Source: Apodemus sylvaticus
Lineage: Eukaryota > Chordata > Mammalia > Rodentia > Muridae
Reading direction: 5' to 3'
Assembly (NCBI RefSeq): GCF_947179515.1
Contig: NC_067481.1
Coordinates: 86,173,845 to 86,237,844, forward strand
Length of the DNA stretch: 64,000 bases
Shown here: positions 23,657-34,481 of the stretch, in pieces
Layout of the letters: each line of letters starts with the position of its first letter
Position numbering within the stretch: position 1 is the stretch's first letter
Program-made: the position numbers and the translations under genes
The notes under the pieces: model-generated
The model's database searches: none
Told to the model about the DNA's origin: nothing
Seen by the model: only the letters and a program-made list of their open reading frames with translations

Positions 23657-24675
23657 GAAAGTAGGATGGTTTTTATTAGTTTGGTGGATAGCCATTTGTC
23701 ATCTTCCACTCTCGAGCCTTACTGACGAGAATCTTAGAATTAGAAGAGTCCCTTTCATATGTGCATTAAATCCCCTACATCAATGGACAGTTGAGAGAGG
23801 CTTTGATGCATCTGCCAGTTCTCAAGTCCCATTACCTCAAAGCAAACTTTAGAACACTCTGGCATATTTGGGGGAAGATATGTTCTGCCTTCCTTCATTA
23901 ATTCCAGTCTATCATTGCCTGGCCTAATTTGGAGTAGTTAGGTTTCCCAGTGGCTCAGTTAGATTTGATCTACCTTATTCACCCTCTGACATAAAGACAG
24001 AGTCTATTGGGGCATATTGACTGGTGCAGAAAAGAAAAATAATTCTCCTCATAAAAGTTCAGTTATCTTCATATCTCCACGTCTTTAGATCATGTTCTCA
24101 TGGTTGCATTTCTCTTACAATTTTTTGTAAGTTTTTCTGACAAAATTATGTTTTCTTTAGAATCCAAATAGTAAATCTGATATGAATTAAACTATTTCAA
24201 ACCAGATTAAACCATTTCAAACAATGGCTATGCACGGATAGAATTATGCAGGAGACATGTTTGTGAAAAGAGAAAGTGGAAAAATGGAAGCTCTTTTAAT
24301 GCCAAGAGTGAAAAGTAATTCTGCAAGAGCCTGGGTGCCTGGGAGGAAGCTAAGTTAGTCTCTGCAAATAGAAAATGGCACTGTCTTTTATCATGGGAAC
24401 AAAACTATCTACTGTCAAATGCATTATAAACAGCTAAGATAATATTTTCACAGTGTGAAAACATTAAATACCTTTTCACTTAAGTTGTTATAAAGTATAT
24501 AATGTTTAAAACAAAAAAAAAAAAAAAACAAAACCCCAAAACAAAGAAACAAACACACAAACCCAAAGGAAATTACCTGTAGTTTTACTTGTAATATGAA
24601 CTTTTGAAATCAAATATCACTTTTATATATTGCAACAAAAATTATTAAAAAAATCTTTCTTGTGGTGCAAGTCTA
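23657..24675. other. Unique AT-rich DNA with an A-rich tract
   Basis: No gene. An A-rich, oligo-A tract at about 24510-24560 resembles a retroposon tail but I recognise no body next to it. Confidence 0.5.
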
Positions 24676-24916
24676 CTTTTTTTGTTAATTATTTTATTTA
24701 TTTACATTCGGAATGTTATCCCCTTCCAGTCCTCCATTGAAGAGTTCCTCACTTTTGAAAGGGTGAGCCCTCTGAAAGTGTATCCCCTCTTCCTAGAGTA
24801 TCAAGTCTCTACAGAATTAGGCACATCCTTTTCAACTGAAGCCAGACATATATGAGGGCTAGGGACCTCAGACGAGCCAATGTATGCTCTTTGACTGGTG
24901 GCTTACTCTCTTGGAG
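24676..24916 (-). mobile_element. L1 3' UTR, minus strand (5'-inverted element)
   Basis: Antisense L1 3' UTR starting from a T-rich tail remnant, then TTACATTCGGAATGTTATCC, GAGTATCAAGTCTCTACAGA and CAATGTATGCTCTTTGACTG. It joins an oppositely oriented ORF2 piece at about 24917, again the arrangement left by twin priming. Confidence 0.7.
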
Positions 24917-25070
24917 CAGAATTGAAAACTGGTACAACCACTCTAGAAATCAGTCATGTGGTTCTTCAGACATTTGTAAGTTGTTCTAGTATTTCAATAT
25001 ACTGCTTCTGGGCATATACTCAAAAGATACTCCACAGTATTATAAAACCCTTAGGGTTTTTAAATATTGT
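24917..25070 (+). mobile_element. L1 ORF2 fragment, inverted part of the same element
   Basis: The plus strand shows GAAAACTGGTACAACCACTC, TAGAAATCAGTCATGTGGTT and CTTCTGGGCATATACTCAAA, the C-terminal ORF2 region seen at 7830-7935. Non-coding now. A (CA)n tract follows. Confidence 0.7.
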
Positions 25071-25079
25071 CATATCACA

Positions 25080-25082
<3 letters not shown>

Positions 25083-25120
<38 letters not shown>
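25083..25120. repeat. (AC)n microsatellite
   Basis: About 19 uninterrupted AC units immediately right of the inverted L1 piece. Confidence 0.97.
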
Positions 25121-25122
<2 letters not shown>

Positions 25123-25626
25123 TCACTTAATTAAAGCCTCTTATCTCTTATTTTTAAACCCCAAATGCTCTTGAAGACTATTTCAGGTATTCTTAGTTCT
25201 ACTGATTTATTAATAATGGCAATAGTGTTTGCCTTATGTCTCACAGAGTTTCCATGTTTCATAGAACACCTATGTAAATGTGTTAATTTCAAAATTGAGA
25301 TCAGACTTTAAAATGCTTCTAATGTGGTATAAACATCTATCAATCCTAATTAAATATAATTTTAATTTTTCAGTGAACACACAAATACCTTACTATATTA
25401 TGTGGAGATATCCATGAAATTAATATACATAATAACACTTATATTATTTTTATTGGTTTACTTTTCCAAAATGCTGTTCTCTAGCATAACATAAAAACAT
25501 TGAAGCTATCCATCAATTGTGTTTCATTTTCTATTATGTATGCAAACCTTACCACTCTCTAAAAGATAAAAAGCATCTAACTAGTTATTCTAGGCCAAAA
25601 TATGGATTCACCAGCAACCACTTTCC
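25121..25626. other. Unique AT-rich non-coding DNA
   Basis: I see no gene and no recognised repeat. Confidence 0.55.
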
Positions 25627-25659
<33 letters not shown>

Positions 25660-25706
25660 CTGTGTGTCTCTGTGTGTCTCTGTGTATGTCTGTCTCTGTG
25701 TGCATG
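25627..25706. repeat. (GT)n passing into a (TGTGTGTCTC)n tract
   Basis: A pure GT run to about 25657 changes into a 10-base TGTGTGTCTC-type repeat. The plus-strand frame here is artefactual. Confidence 0.95.
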
Positions 25707-25959
25707 TGTTCTGTCATCACATACTTTTAACTGGAAAAGAGATCATTTTCATATAATGTAGTCTGATTGTGGTTCCCTCCCATGAACTCCTTTCAGATCT
25801 TAACGAATTGTCTGTTCCACCCAAATCCACATCCTTTCTTGTTTCTTTCTCTCACTACAACTCAGGAAAACATTAAATAAAAGAAAAAATAAATATGTAT
25901 TCTAATAAATCGGTGCCTTGTTCAGCCATTGTCAGTGAAATATTCTCTTGCAGTGGGTG

Positions 25960-26340
25960 GGAACAAATATAGGGACAATCAACTGGACAGTGTTCAGAGA
26001 GTGAGAGAACCATGTAACAGTCAGTTTTAAATAATGTTTCTCCATCAAAGCACCCCCTTCCCTCATGGGGCTCAGGGAGCTCTGTGGAAAAGAAAGTGGA
26101 AAGAGAATAAGAGGCAGTGAAGCCTTCTTAGACACAGCAAGACATGACAACATATACAGAGTATGCACACGGCTAAGCCGGGCGGGGTCCTGGTATTCAG
26201 AGAGGTTGTGAACACAAGTCCCAATCCCTAAGTCAGAAGCCATTTCTAAGTGATATCTACTATCAAAGGAAACATTTGTTTTCTTTAAGGGAGTCTCATT
26301 TGGTATCCAAACCACACTTAAGGGCAGACCCCATGCCTAG
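25960..26340. repeat. Old rodent dispersed repeat (possibly the family at 9780)
   Basis: Blocks such as ACAATCAACTGGACAGTGTT, CAGAGAGTGAGAGAACCATG, CCCTCATGGGGCTCAGGGAG and GTGGAAAAGAAAGTGGAAAG match a rodent repeat I recognise but cannot name. A 127-codon minus-strand frame (25932-26315) runs through it and is not a gene. Confidence 0.4.
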
Positions 26341-29029
26341 CATATATTCTCAATTCAAAGTATCTACATCATAGTTATATTTCTTTCAAATATGAGCCCC
26401 CAAAAATGTGACAGATGTACAACTTTAAAGTTCTTTATCAGGAGTCTCAATTAATCCTTCTAGCTTCTAAATATATTGCCATGAGCTATACCCAAGTCTC
26501 AATCAATTTCATTTTATACATAGCTTTCTTCAGTGGTTTCTTCTCTCTATCATGTTACCACCTCTAAAGTACACTTTATGTTATCTCGTAGGAACCCATG
26601 GTGTATTAGTAAAGATGGTGTCCTCAGTAGAAAGCAGAAAACATGTCCTTTCGTTTATTTATTTAAACTGAAGAAGTGGTTGTAAATGACTACAGACTAG
26701 AAAACAATGCACAAAAAGAGGAGGTCACTAATGTGAGAATGTTTCTGGAGGTTTACAAAGGACAACACTGATTCAAACACAGAAAGCACACACTGTTCAA
26801 TTTAAATTGTAGTTGTAAAATGCAAGAGAATTAGCTATTGAGATAATGGCACATATGAGGAAGAAGAAATAGTGCCAGGGCCACAATATATGTGGTAATA
26901 GGAGGAGTGACATTCATTAAAATCTTATCCATTGTTGGTCGTTTCCCTAAGCACTTTGCTACCTCTATCTCCTTCCTTTTTACTTAATAACTGTTTAATG
27001 GGACTGCATAACAGATAAACACTGCACAGTTAGTTGGTTTTGCATGTGTAACAGTTTTAAAATGTTCTGTTGTGCATACTTATTTGTCTAAGATCAAAGT
27101 GGAAAGGAAAGCAGAAGCTAAAAGACCTTTACTTATCTGATGCCAAATTCCACCGAAATACTCCACTGTGCTGAACGCCTCTCTCAGTTAGGTAAACCAT
27201 AGGATATATTGAGCATGTTAATGATAAATACATTAATGAAGTAAAGGGTATTGTAGGTTAAAAAAATTAGTTCTTAGAGACAAATTGGTTAAAAGTATAG
27301 CATACAAGTAATATATGAACTAAGCAGGGTTTGGAGGTAGGTATGATTATAATATCAAAAATAAAAGAAATATGTTGGGTACAGAAGTTTTGAAAACCAA
27401 TAACACCTTCAAAAATATTAATGAGCCAATTTTCATTTTAAAAGGTTAATAGTACTGTACAGTAGCATTATAAAGTGTAAGGTGAAACTAATAAGTCAAC
27501 ACACCAAACAAAGCATTCTGGGAAACTCAACACTCTTAATTTAATCATAGAGAACCAACACATTGTTGTAGGGGAAGACCAGGACAGGGACTCTGACACT
27601 TTCTGGACTGGGAAACTACTTATTTTCTATTAGTTGTGTTAAAACTGTGTTACAGATGCAGACAATGGACCAGAGAAGGCTTGCTACTGGACTGATTAGG
27701 TCAGTCACACTCATGGAACAAAATTTTTGTATTTAAAGTCCCCAAATATTCTTGTTTTTCTTACCAAGACCATCTTGGGGAAACTACATCATAGTTTATC
27801 TTTTCAACAAAAAAATATATCTTAAGTGTGGAGCTAGCTAAGAAATATTCATGATAATATCAAATGATAAATATTTGAATTTTTGCTTTTAGTAAATGTA
27901 AAATTATCCAGAAAATTGAGCTTTTCATGTGGTAATGACAAATGAAGGAGCACTGTAGGTGCAAAAAACTGAGTGATGCTATAGGAATCCTAATCTTTAC
28001 ACTTACCAGAACAACATTCTTTAATAATGGTTATAAACCAAGAAAATAAAGCTGTCTGCATTCATTTCTTATGCTGCTAATAAGCAGCCAGGTGACCGTT
28101 CACAAAGGACAGAGGGAAACTGACCTGTCATATGAAGTGCAGGATGGTTTAATTAAAAATGGCCTGAATATTTTAGGAAAAATAAGTTGAATGTGTGAAG
28201 GGCTTTATAGTGGTATTTGAAAGGGAAAGTAAAATAACCCAAAAATTAAACTAGCTTATCTTTGTCTTAAAATCTTAGTGGATTTAATTTTATAATAAAA
28301 GATGAATACAATAAATGGACCCATACAACATATAAAATTTTACCTAATGAATGTTTCATGCTTAAATGTCTTTCTAAAGACCAATATCTTGATATTTATT
28401 ATAATAAAATAGCATTATCAAAAGGGAAGCTGGCTTGTGGGTATTAAGGTAATGTGTAGTCTTTCTTCTAATTTTGGATTATTTTTAGATGAAAAATCTC
28501 AGTGTTTGTGTGGGAAAGGTTGAGTAAATACTTTGTTAGAAGACAATATTATCTTCTGCCAAATTATATAAGAAGATTTTATGAATTGGACCCACATCTT
28601 CCTGGTTATTACTCAATTAGCATATCAATGTTATATATACATATTTATAATTTACCTTGAACTCATACAAAAGTTAAGTTTTGTCTGGCATCACATTTAT
28701 GCTACTAATTACACAATACCACTTGCCTCAGTTAATTGGCTCAATAAAATTTGTTTATTTTAAGAAAGTAAGGCTATTTTATTGTAATAAATATTAAACA
28801 GGAAAGATTCATTAGATATAATTTTATATGTTGTCTAGGTTCATTTACTGAAATCATCTTGTATAAAATTAAATCTACTAAGATTTTAAGAAAATGATAA
28901 ACTAGTTTTAATAGTTTAAAACCAAACAGACACAATAGATCTGACTTCAGGTTGTATACATTCAGAGCACAAATCTGCATCACAATAGTAGATCTTCATA
29001 TCTGAATCTTTGTGCCCGGTAATCTATTT
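26341..29029. other. Unique AT-rich non-coding DNA
   Basis: No gene or recognisable repeat. Several A/T-rich frames of 60-70 codons only. Confidence 0.55.
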
Positions 29030-29275
29030 TTATGTATATATATATGCAAAGGACACATATGCACATATACATTTTTACAGACAAACTAATAGGCATACAT
29101 ATATATACATATTTGTATTTATGTAATAAATATATTTACCCATACATATAAATACATATGTACACACATATACACATATGCACACATATACATGCACATA
29201 TAAATTTATGTATATAAATAAATACATAAATACATACATATGTACATGCATACATATATACATATGTGTAGACTT
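29030..29275. repeat. Imperfect TATA/CATA-rich repeat tract
   Basis: A long imperfect alternation of ATACATAC, ACATATGC and TATATA motifs. Both strands stay open because of the low complexity, giving Tyr/Ile/Cys/Val-rich frames that are not genes. Confidence 0.85.
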
Positions 29276-30280
29276 ACAATTTACAGTGCTGATTTTGTTG
29301 GTATTTTTATTCATGAATGTAATCTTTGCAATGAATAATATTGTAACATCAGATATGTCAAATATATAGGGAAGTAATATAAATCTTAGCATTCAGTCAG
29401 AATTTATGATGGTCAGTAGCAATATTTTTGTTTCTTTGTGGGTATATAGATCCAACCAAGGGCACTGAGTATAGGAGAAAAGCAGCAAACTACTAAACTA
29501 TGTCCTTGATATTTGGCCAGTGACTGATACTGATAATCATTTTTGAGGATAATTTCATGGGTGCTAACACTTTCCTAAACACCCATGCCTATCACAGTAT
29601 CATATGCATCCATGACACCTTTAAAATTTTCTTCATAATTTATAAATATCCAAAGAGGTTAGTGAAGATCCCTACATTGTATCGAACTGTATCATTGCAG
29701 ATTATAGTATAATTGCCTCTGGAAAAGGATTAATAATTCCTGAGAAAACATAACATTTTTTCAATGTAAATTCAAATATTTATACTTAGAGACTTATGAT
29801 AACTATTTGAAATACATTAGACGAAGAGGATAAGCACAGTAGTAGTCTCTACAGATGGACAATAGATGATTGCAATTATCTTGGATTCATAGTAATAATT
29901 GTGTAACGCCTATCATTTATGTAGCTCTTAACTTATTCCAAACACCGCATTAAACATCTTGTATATTGACATTTCATTTTTAATCATTTAGTAATTGTTT
30001 GTTGACTGTGTCACTTGTTGGAGGAAGTACTCAGTATTTGAAGTACAGCATTGTAAGAGCTAGCAAAATTATTATCTTCTGAAATGAATATTTGGCTAAG
30101 CCTCAGAAATTTATGAAATTAGGTATCATTTCCCCACAGTTTTAAAGCTGTGAACTCTTTCTACATGAAGAAAGCCACTTGTCCAGATGACTTTTGAAAG
30201 CTACTCCATTGAGAACACATATTTCAAATGTTTTACAACGAAACCAAAAGTTATCAAGATAATATTCCATGTAAATATAT
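29276..30280. other. Unique AT-rich non-coding DNA
   Basis: I see no gene and no recognised repeat. Confidence 0.55.
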
Positions 30281-30292
30281 TATCTTTTTATT

Positions 30293-30498
30293 CATGATTT
30301 GTTTATTTATTTAGTTATTTAATTATTTAGTTATTTATTATATGTAAGTCCACTGTAGCTGTCTCCAGACACTCCAGAAGAGGAAATCAAGTCTCATTAT
30401 AGATGGTTGTGAGCCACCATGTGGTTGCTGGGATTTAAACTCAGGACCTGTGGGAGAGCAGTCAGTGTTCTTAACCACTGAGCCATCTCTCCAGCCCA
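30293..30498 (-). mobile_element. B2 SINE, minus strand
   Basis: Antisense B2: T/A-rich tail complement, GTCCACTGTAGCTGTCTCCA, GGTTGTGAGCCACCATGTGG, GGGATTTAAACTCAGGACCT and GAGCCATCTCTCCAGCCC. ATTATCTTTTT just left (about 30279-30289) and ATTACCTTTTT just right (about 30502-30512) form an imperfect 11-bp TSD. Confidence 0.95.
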
Positions 30499-30639
30499 TG
30501 CATTACCTTTTTGTCTATATATGTTTTATAACGTTTGAGAATTTTATACACAATTGGGATAATTTTCATCTCCCACTTCTTTAATTCCTTCAGTCGTCCT
30601 GTTTCTTCTTAAACTCATGGCTTATTTTAGTTGCCATTG

Positions 30640-30641
<2 letters not shown>

Positions 30642-30670
<29 letters not shown>
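30642..30670. repeat. (CA)n microsatellite
   Basis: A short pure CA run followed by imperfect CA/TA-rich sequence to about 30725. Confidence 0.95.
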
Positions 30671-30672
<2 letters not shown>

Positions 30673-31082
30673 CATACACATAAAACAAACATATACTATA
30701 AACACACATACAAAGACATATACATGTGCTGAGTTCATTTAGTTTTGCTTTTAAGTAAGATTGTATCTAGAATAACTTGTTATTGGATATGCAATTTGGT
30801 GACTTATTCCTAGGGAAGACGAACTTTTTCCTCTCTCTCTATATATAGTCATTATTTACCAGTAGCTATTGATCTAGATTTCAGACCTGTGAGATTTACT
30901 TCAATGAAATTGGAATGCCCACCAGTGTTATTATTATTACAGTCTTATTTAAACAAGTATATAGTTGAAATTTCATAGATGCCTTTTGCCAGACATATAC
31001 ATCAGACACTATCTCCCAGTAGGCTTCTTAGTTTCTCCAGCTCTCACAATCTTTCTGTCTCTGACCAAAAGCAATTCACAGT

Positions 31083-31525
31083 AATGCAATCTCAATCAAA
31101 CTCCCCATAGCATCATAGAAATAAAAACAGTGCCCTAATATTCATATGGAGCCAAAAAATTCCCACATAACCACGACAACCCTGAATGTAATGTTGGAGA
31201 TATTACCATACCAGATATCAAGTTATATTACACAGATTTAGTAATAAAACCAGCATGTTACTTACTAAAAATAGATGTGCAGACAACAACAACAACAAAA
31301 ATAGAAGAGCAAAACAAGAGTGAAGTTACATGCAATCACGTAATATTTGCCAAAGATGACAAAATACTAAATGGAGAAAAGATATCCCTTTTCAACAAAT
31401 TGTGCTTTGAAAATCAGAGGTCCACACACAGAAAGATAAAATTATATTTATACCTATCCCTGAACAAATGTCATCTACAAGACCTAAATCTGATTGGGAA
31501 ACCTGAAATGGTAAAACATTCTGAA
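31083..31525 (+). mobile_element. Old L1 ORF2 fragment, plus strand, left part
   Basis: Diverged ORF2 downstream of the reverse-transcriptase core: CAATCTCAATCAAACTCCCC, TACCATACCAGATATCAAGT, TTTTCAACAAATTGTGCTTT and the AGAGGTCCACACACAGAAAG block. The same element resumes at about 32512 after two insertions. A 101-codon frame survives by chance. Confidence 0.7.
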
Positions 31526-31713
31526 GAGTGGTTTTCAACCCATCTGGTGCTGTTTCATTTAAAGAGAGCTCCTCATGTGTAATAAAATGATTTCATTACT
31601 ACATCAATATTCTGATTTTGCTACTGTTATGACTCATGCCATAAATATCTGCTGTGCAAGATATCTCATATGCGACCTCTGGGAGGTCACAGCCCACAGG
31701 TTGAGAAGAGTTT
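31526..31713. mobile_element. URR1-like hAT MITE
   Basis: A 188-bp element with terminal inverted repeats: left AGTGGTTTTCAACC, right GGTTGAGAAGAGTT read as its complement. The interior has ATTACTACATCAATATTCTG, GTTATGACTCATGCCATAAA and GACCTCTGGGAGGTCACAGC, the layout of the rodent non-autonomous hAT element URR1. The right flank ATCTAGGA resembles the hAT target form nTCTAGAn; the left flank has decayed. It encodes nothing and would depend on a hAT transposase elsewhere. Confidence 0.7.
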
Positions 31714-31808
31714 ATCTAGGAAAAAACACGGATAGTAAGTACAGTACAATAAATGTGCAGGAAACAGCTTTTGGAATAGAACCTTGTTTGCCCAGGAATT
31801 AAAAGAAA

Positions 31809-32508
31809 GAATTTGGCGAGGATGTGGAGAAAGAGGAACACTCCTCCACTGCTGGTGGGATTGCAAGATGGTGCAACCATTTTGGAAATCAGTCTGGTGG
31901 TTCCTCAGAAAACTGAGCATGATATTTCCTGAGGACCTGGTTATACCACTCCTGGGCATATATCCAGAGGATTCTTCAGCATGCAATAAGGACACATGCT
32001 CCACTATGTTCATAGCACCCCTATTTGTAGTAGCCTGAAGCTGGAAAGAACCTAGGTGTCCTTCAGGAGGAATGGATACAAAAAATGTGGTATATTTACC
32101 CAATGGAGTACTATTCAGCCATTAGAAACAATGAATTCATGAAATTCTTAGACAAATGGATGGAGCTGGAGAACATCATACTAAGTGAGGTAACCCAGTC
32201 TCAAAAGATCAATCATGGTATGTACTCACTGATAAGTGGATATTAGCCTAGAAACTTTGAATACCCAGGACATAATCTACAAATTAAATGATGTCCAAAA
32301 AGAATGGAGGAGTGGCCCCTGGTTATGGAAAGACTCTGTGCAAAAGTATAGGGGAATTCCAGAACTGGGAAGCGGGAAGGGGTAGATGGAGGAACAGGGG
32401 GAGGGAAGAGGGCTTATGGGACTTATGGGGATAGGGGACCCAGAAAAGGGGAAATCATTTGAAATGTAAATTTAAAATATATCAATAAAAAGACAAAAAG
32501 AAAAAAAA
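31809..32508 (+). mobile_element. 5'-truncated L1 nested in the older L1
   Basis: It starts in the C-terminal ORF2 Cys/His-rich region, GCGAGGATGTGGAGAAAGAG, passes GTACTATTCAGCCATTAGAA and the 3' UTR with ATTTGAAATGTAAATTTAAA, and ends in an A-rich tail at about 32508. An 84-codon frame (31784-32038) still reads parts of ORF2, e.g. GCGERGTLLHCWWDCKMVQP, but frameshifts follow. It is older than the copies at 1417, 6772 and 56904, judged by more changes in the shared 3' UTR. Confidence 0.88.
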
Positions 32509-32511
32509 AAG

Positions 32512-32830
32512 GATTGACAGGTAGAAAGAATCAATTGAGTGAAGAGGTCCCTAAACTGGTAGAGAATCTTAGACCTATATGTGACAGAGGATTGATATCC
32601 AGAATACATAAGAAACAGAAAGCAAAATGTCAAGAAAAAAATGACAGAACTAAAAACTGGGCTATTTATCTAAACAAAGAAATAAAAAAAAATACTTAGA
32701 AACATCTAAAAAAAGTGCTTAAGATCTTTAGGAATAAGGGTGATAAGAATCAACCAAACTTTGATGTTTCATCCCAACCCAGTCAGAATGGCTAAGATCA
32801 CACTAGCGTGTCTATTAGTGTCCATGTTGA
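32512..32830 (+). mobile_element. Old L1 ORF2 fragment, plus strand, right part
   Basis: Continuation of 31083-31525: GACCTATATGTGACAGAGGA, TTGATATCCAGAATACATAA and CAACCCAGTCAGAATGGCTA follow in ORF2 order. Full of indels. Confidence 0.65.
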
Positions 32831-34401
32831 GAACTTGTTAAGGCAGTCATTTTCGAGTATAAAGCTTGAACTTTCCATTTTAATTCCAGGAGATGCAATT
32901 TCGGAGGAGATTTCTTGGTCGTGTGGCTCTTAAAATCTTACTTCCTCCTTTCCTGTGATATTTTTCTAAGCCTTAGGTGAAAGAACTATGGCGTAGATAT
33001 ACCAGATGAGTTTAGGCATCAATGATCCTTTAAGATCAAAGACCCTAGGCAGTTGGGTTGGTTTCTGGTATGAGGTATGATTTCCTTTCTGTGTACTGAT
33101 GTTTAAGTCCATTGAGAAAGCTGATACTAATTATCAAGATAAGAGTGCTACCATTCTGATGTTAGAGATATTGACATATTGTTTATTACTATTATTTTCC
33201 AGGATCCCAGATCGTTGGGGTTATTGCTTGTGTTGTTCCCTAGGAAGCTTTCACTGCACCTTCCATACTGTGAAAGCTATTTCTTGGGGAGGAGGGTTTC
33301 AGGTCAGGTCCAGTTTGAATCTCCTAAAATCCTTTTCTCAAATGCCCTGTGTATTTACTATCATGAACTTCAACAGTAACATCAGCAGTCTATATTGTTT
33401 TGCGAGTATCTTGGACTCGCCTGACCAACAAATGAAAGCATCGACTTCATGACTCATCCTGGGATATCTTTCACCTTGATATAGCTCTTGGGAAAGTCTT
33501 TGTCAACTTAAGTGCCATAAATTCATTTAAGCTATATATGTATACACATACACTTAAGTGTTACACATAATTTCTTACAGTCTTTCACACATTTCAAATC
33601 ATTTCCTCTCAACTCTGTCTTGTGTTCCAAACCCCAACCTAATCCAAGGCCACCTCTGTTTTCCCATTACTCCTTCCATGTTACTGGTGTTCTGCTATTC
33701 CTCCCTCCAACACTATCCACACAGGAAGAAAGAAAATACTTATTGCCTGTGAATATTCATATGAGAACAGTCACTCAATTAATATGAATACTATGCTACA
33801 ACCCATTACCAGGATAGAAATCAAAATATGCAAAACAATTCATTTTATCACCAACCAAAGAAAATTGCAATGAAAAACAATATCATTTAGCATAGAATAT
33901 TGCATTCCAATAGTTTCTGCAAGGGAAGACAGAGTATTTCCTGAGTAAAATTAATGAAAAAGCAAGAATATTGATTTGTGTAACATGCTGATGGAATGAA
34001 AAACTAAGTATCATGAAGGTTTTAAACTTATACCTTTAGATTTACTACATCCTTCTAGAATATTCCAACAGGAGTTTTTGTTGAACTCGATGGACAGACA
34101 GTGTTTGTTACCAACATGCCATATGCTAATAATAGATATTGCACTTTTTCTTGAAAACTAGCAAAGGGCAGGAACTCATCTGACAATCAATTCTTAAATA
34201 TTGCACTTCAGTAGAGAGGTAATGTGCTGCCTGTGCAGCAATAACTAAGTAGCCAAAGCAGAATCAGAAGCAGACATGTGTAGGTAGACATCTATTCAAA
34301 CATGGATGATTGATATAGTACATACCAGGAAATGTTACTAGCAGTGACAGGTGATTTTGGAGCAATCATTTGTCCCTAATGACAATGGTGTCACTTAACA
34401 C
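32831..34401. other. Unique or unrecognised non-coding DNA
   Basis: I recognise no gene and no repeat. The stretch at 33190-33450 is less AT-rich and holds a 117-codon plus-strand frame (33099-33452) with no known domain. Confidence 0.45.
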
Positions 34402-34481
34402 TATGTCTTGAGAACGAATCTCAAGGAATTACACATTTACCTGTGTCTTGAGAGTGGATCTCAAAGAAATACACATTTAAC
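34402..34481. repeat. 40-bp direct duplication carrying short hairpins
   Basis: Two tandem 40-base copies. Each contains an inverted repeat: CTTGAGA-5 nt-TCTCAAG in the first, CTTGAGA-5 nt-TCTCAA in the second. Confidence 0.85.

Noticed and set aside
25932..26315. 127-codon minus-strand open frame
   Set aside because: It overlaps an old dispersed repeat and has no domain signal.
31750..31800. Possible extra antisense L1 scrap (GGAAACAGCTTTTGGAATAG)
   Set aside because: It resembles an old L1 3' UTR motif seen at 62022, but only some 30 bases match and no flanking blocks follow.
33099..33452. 117-codon plus-strand open frame
   Set aside because: Hydrophobic, low-specificity sequence with no known motif; an overlapping second frame in the same place argues for composition rather than coding.
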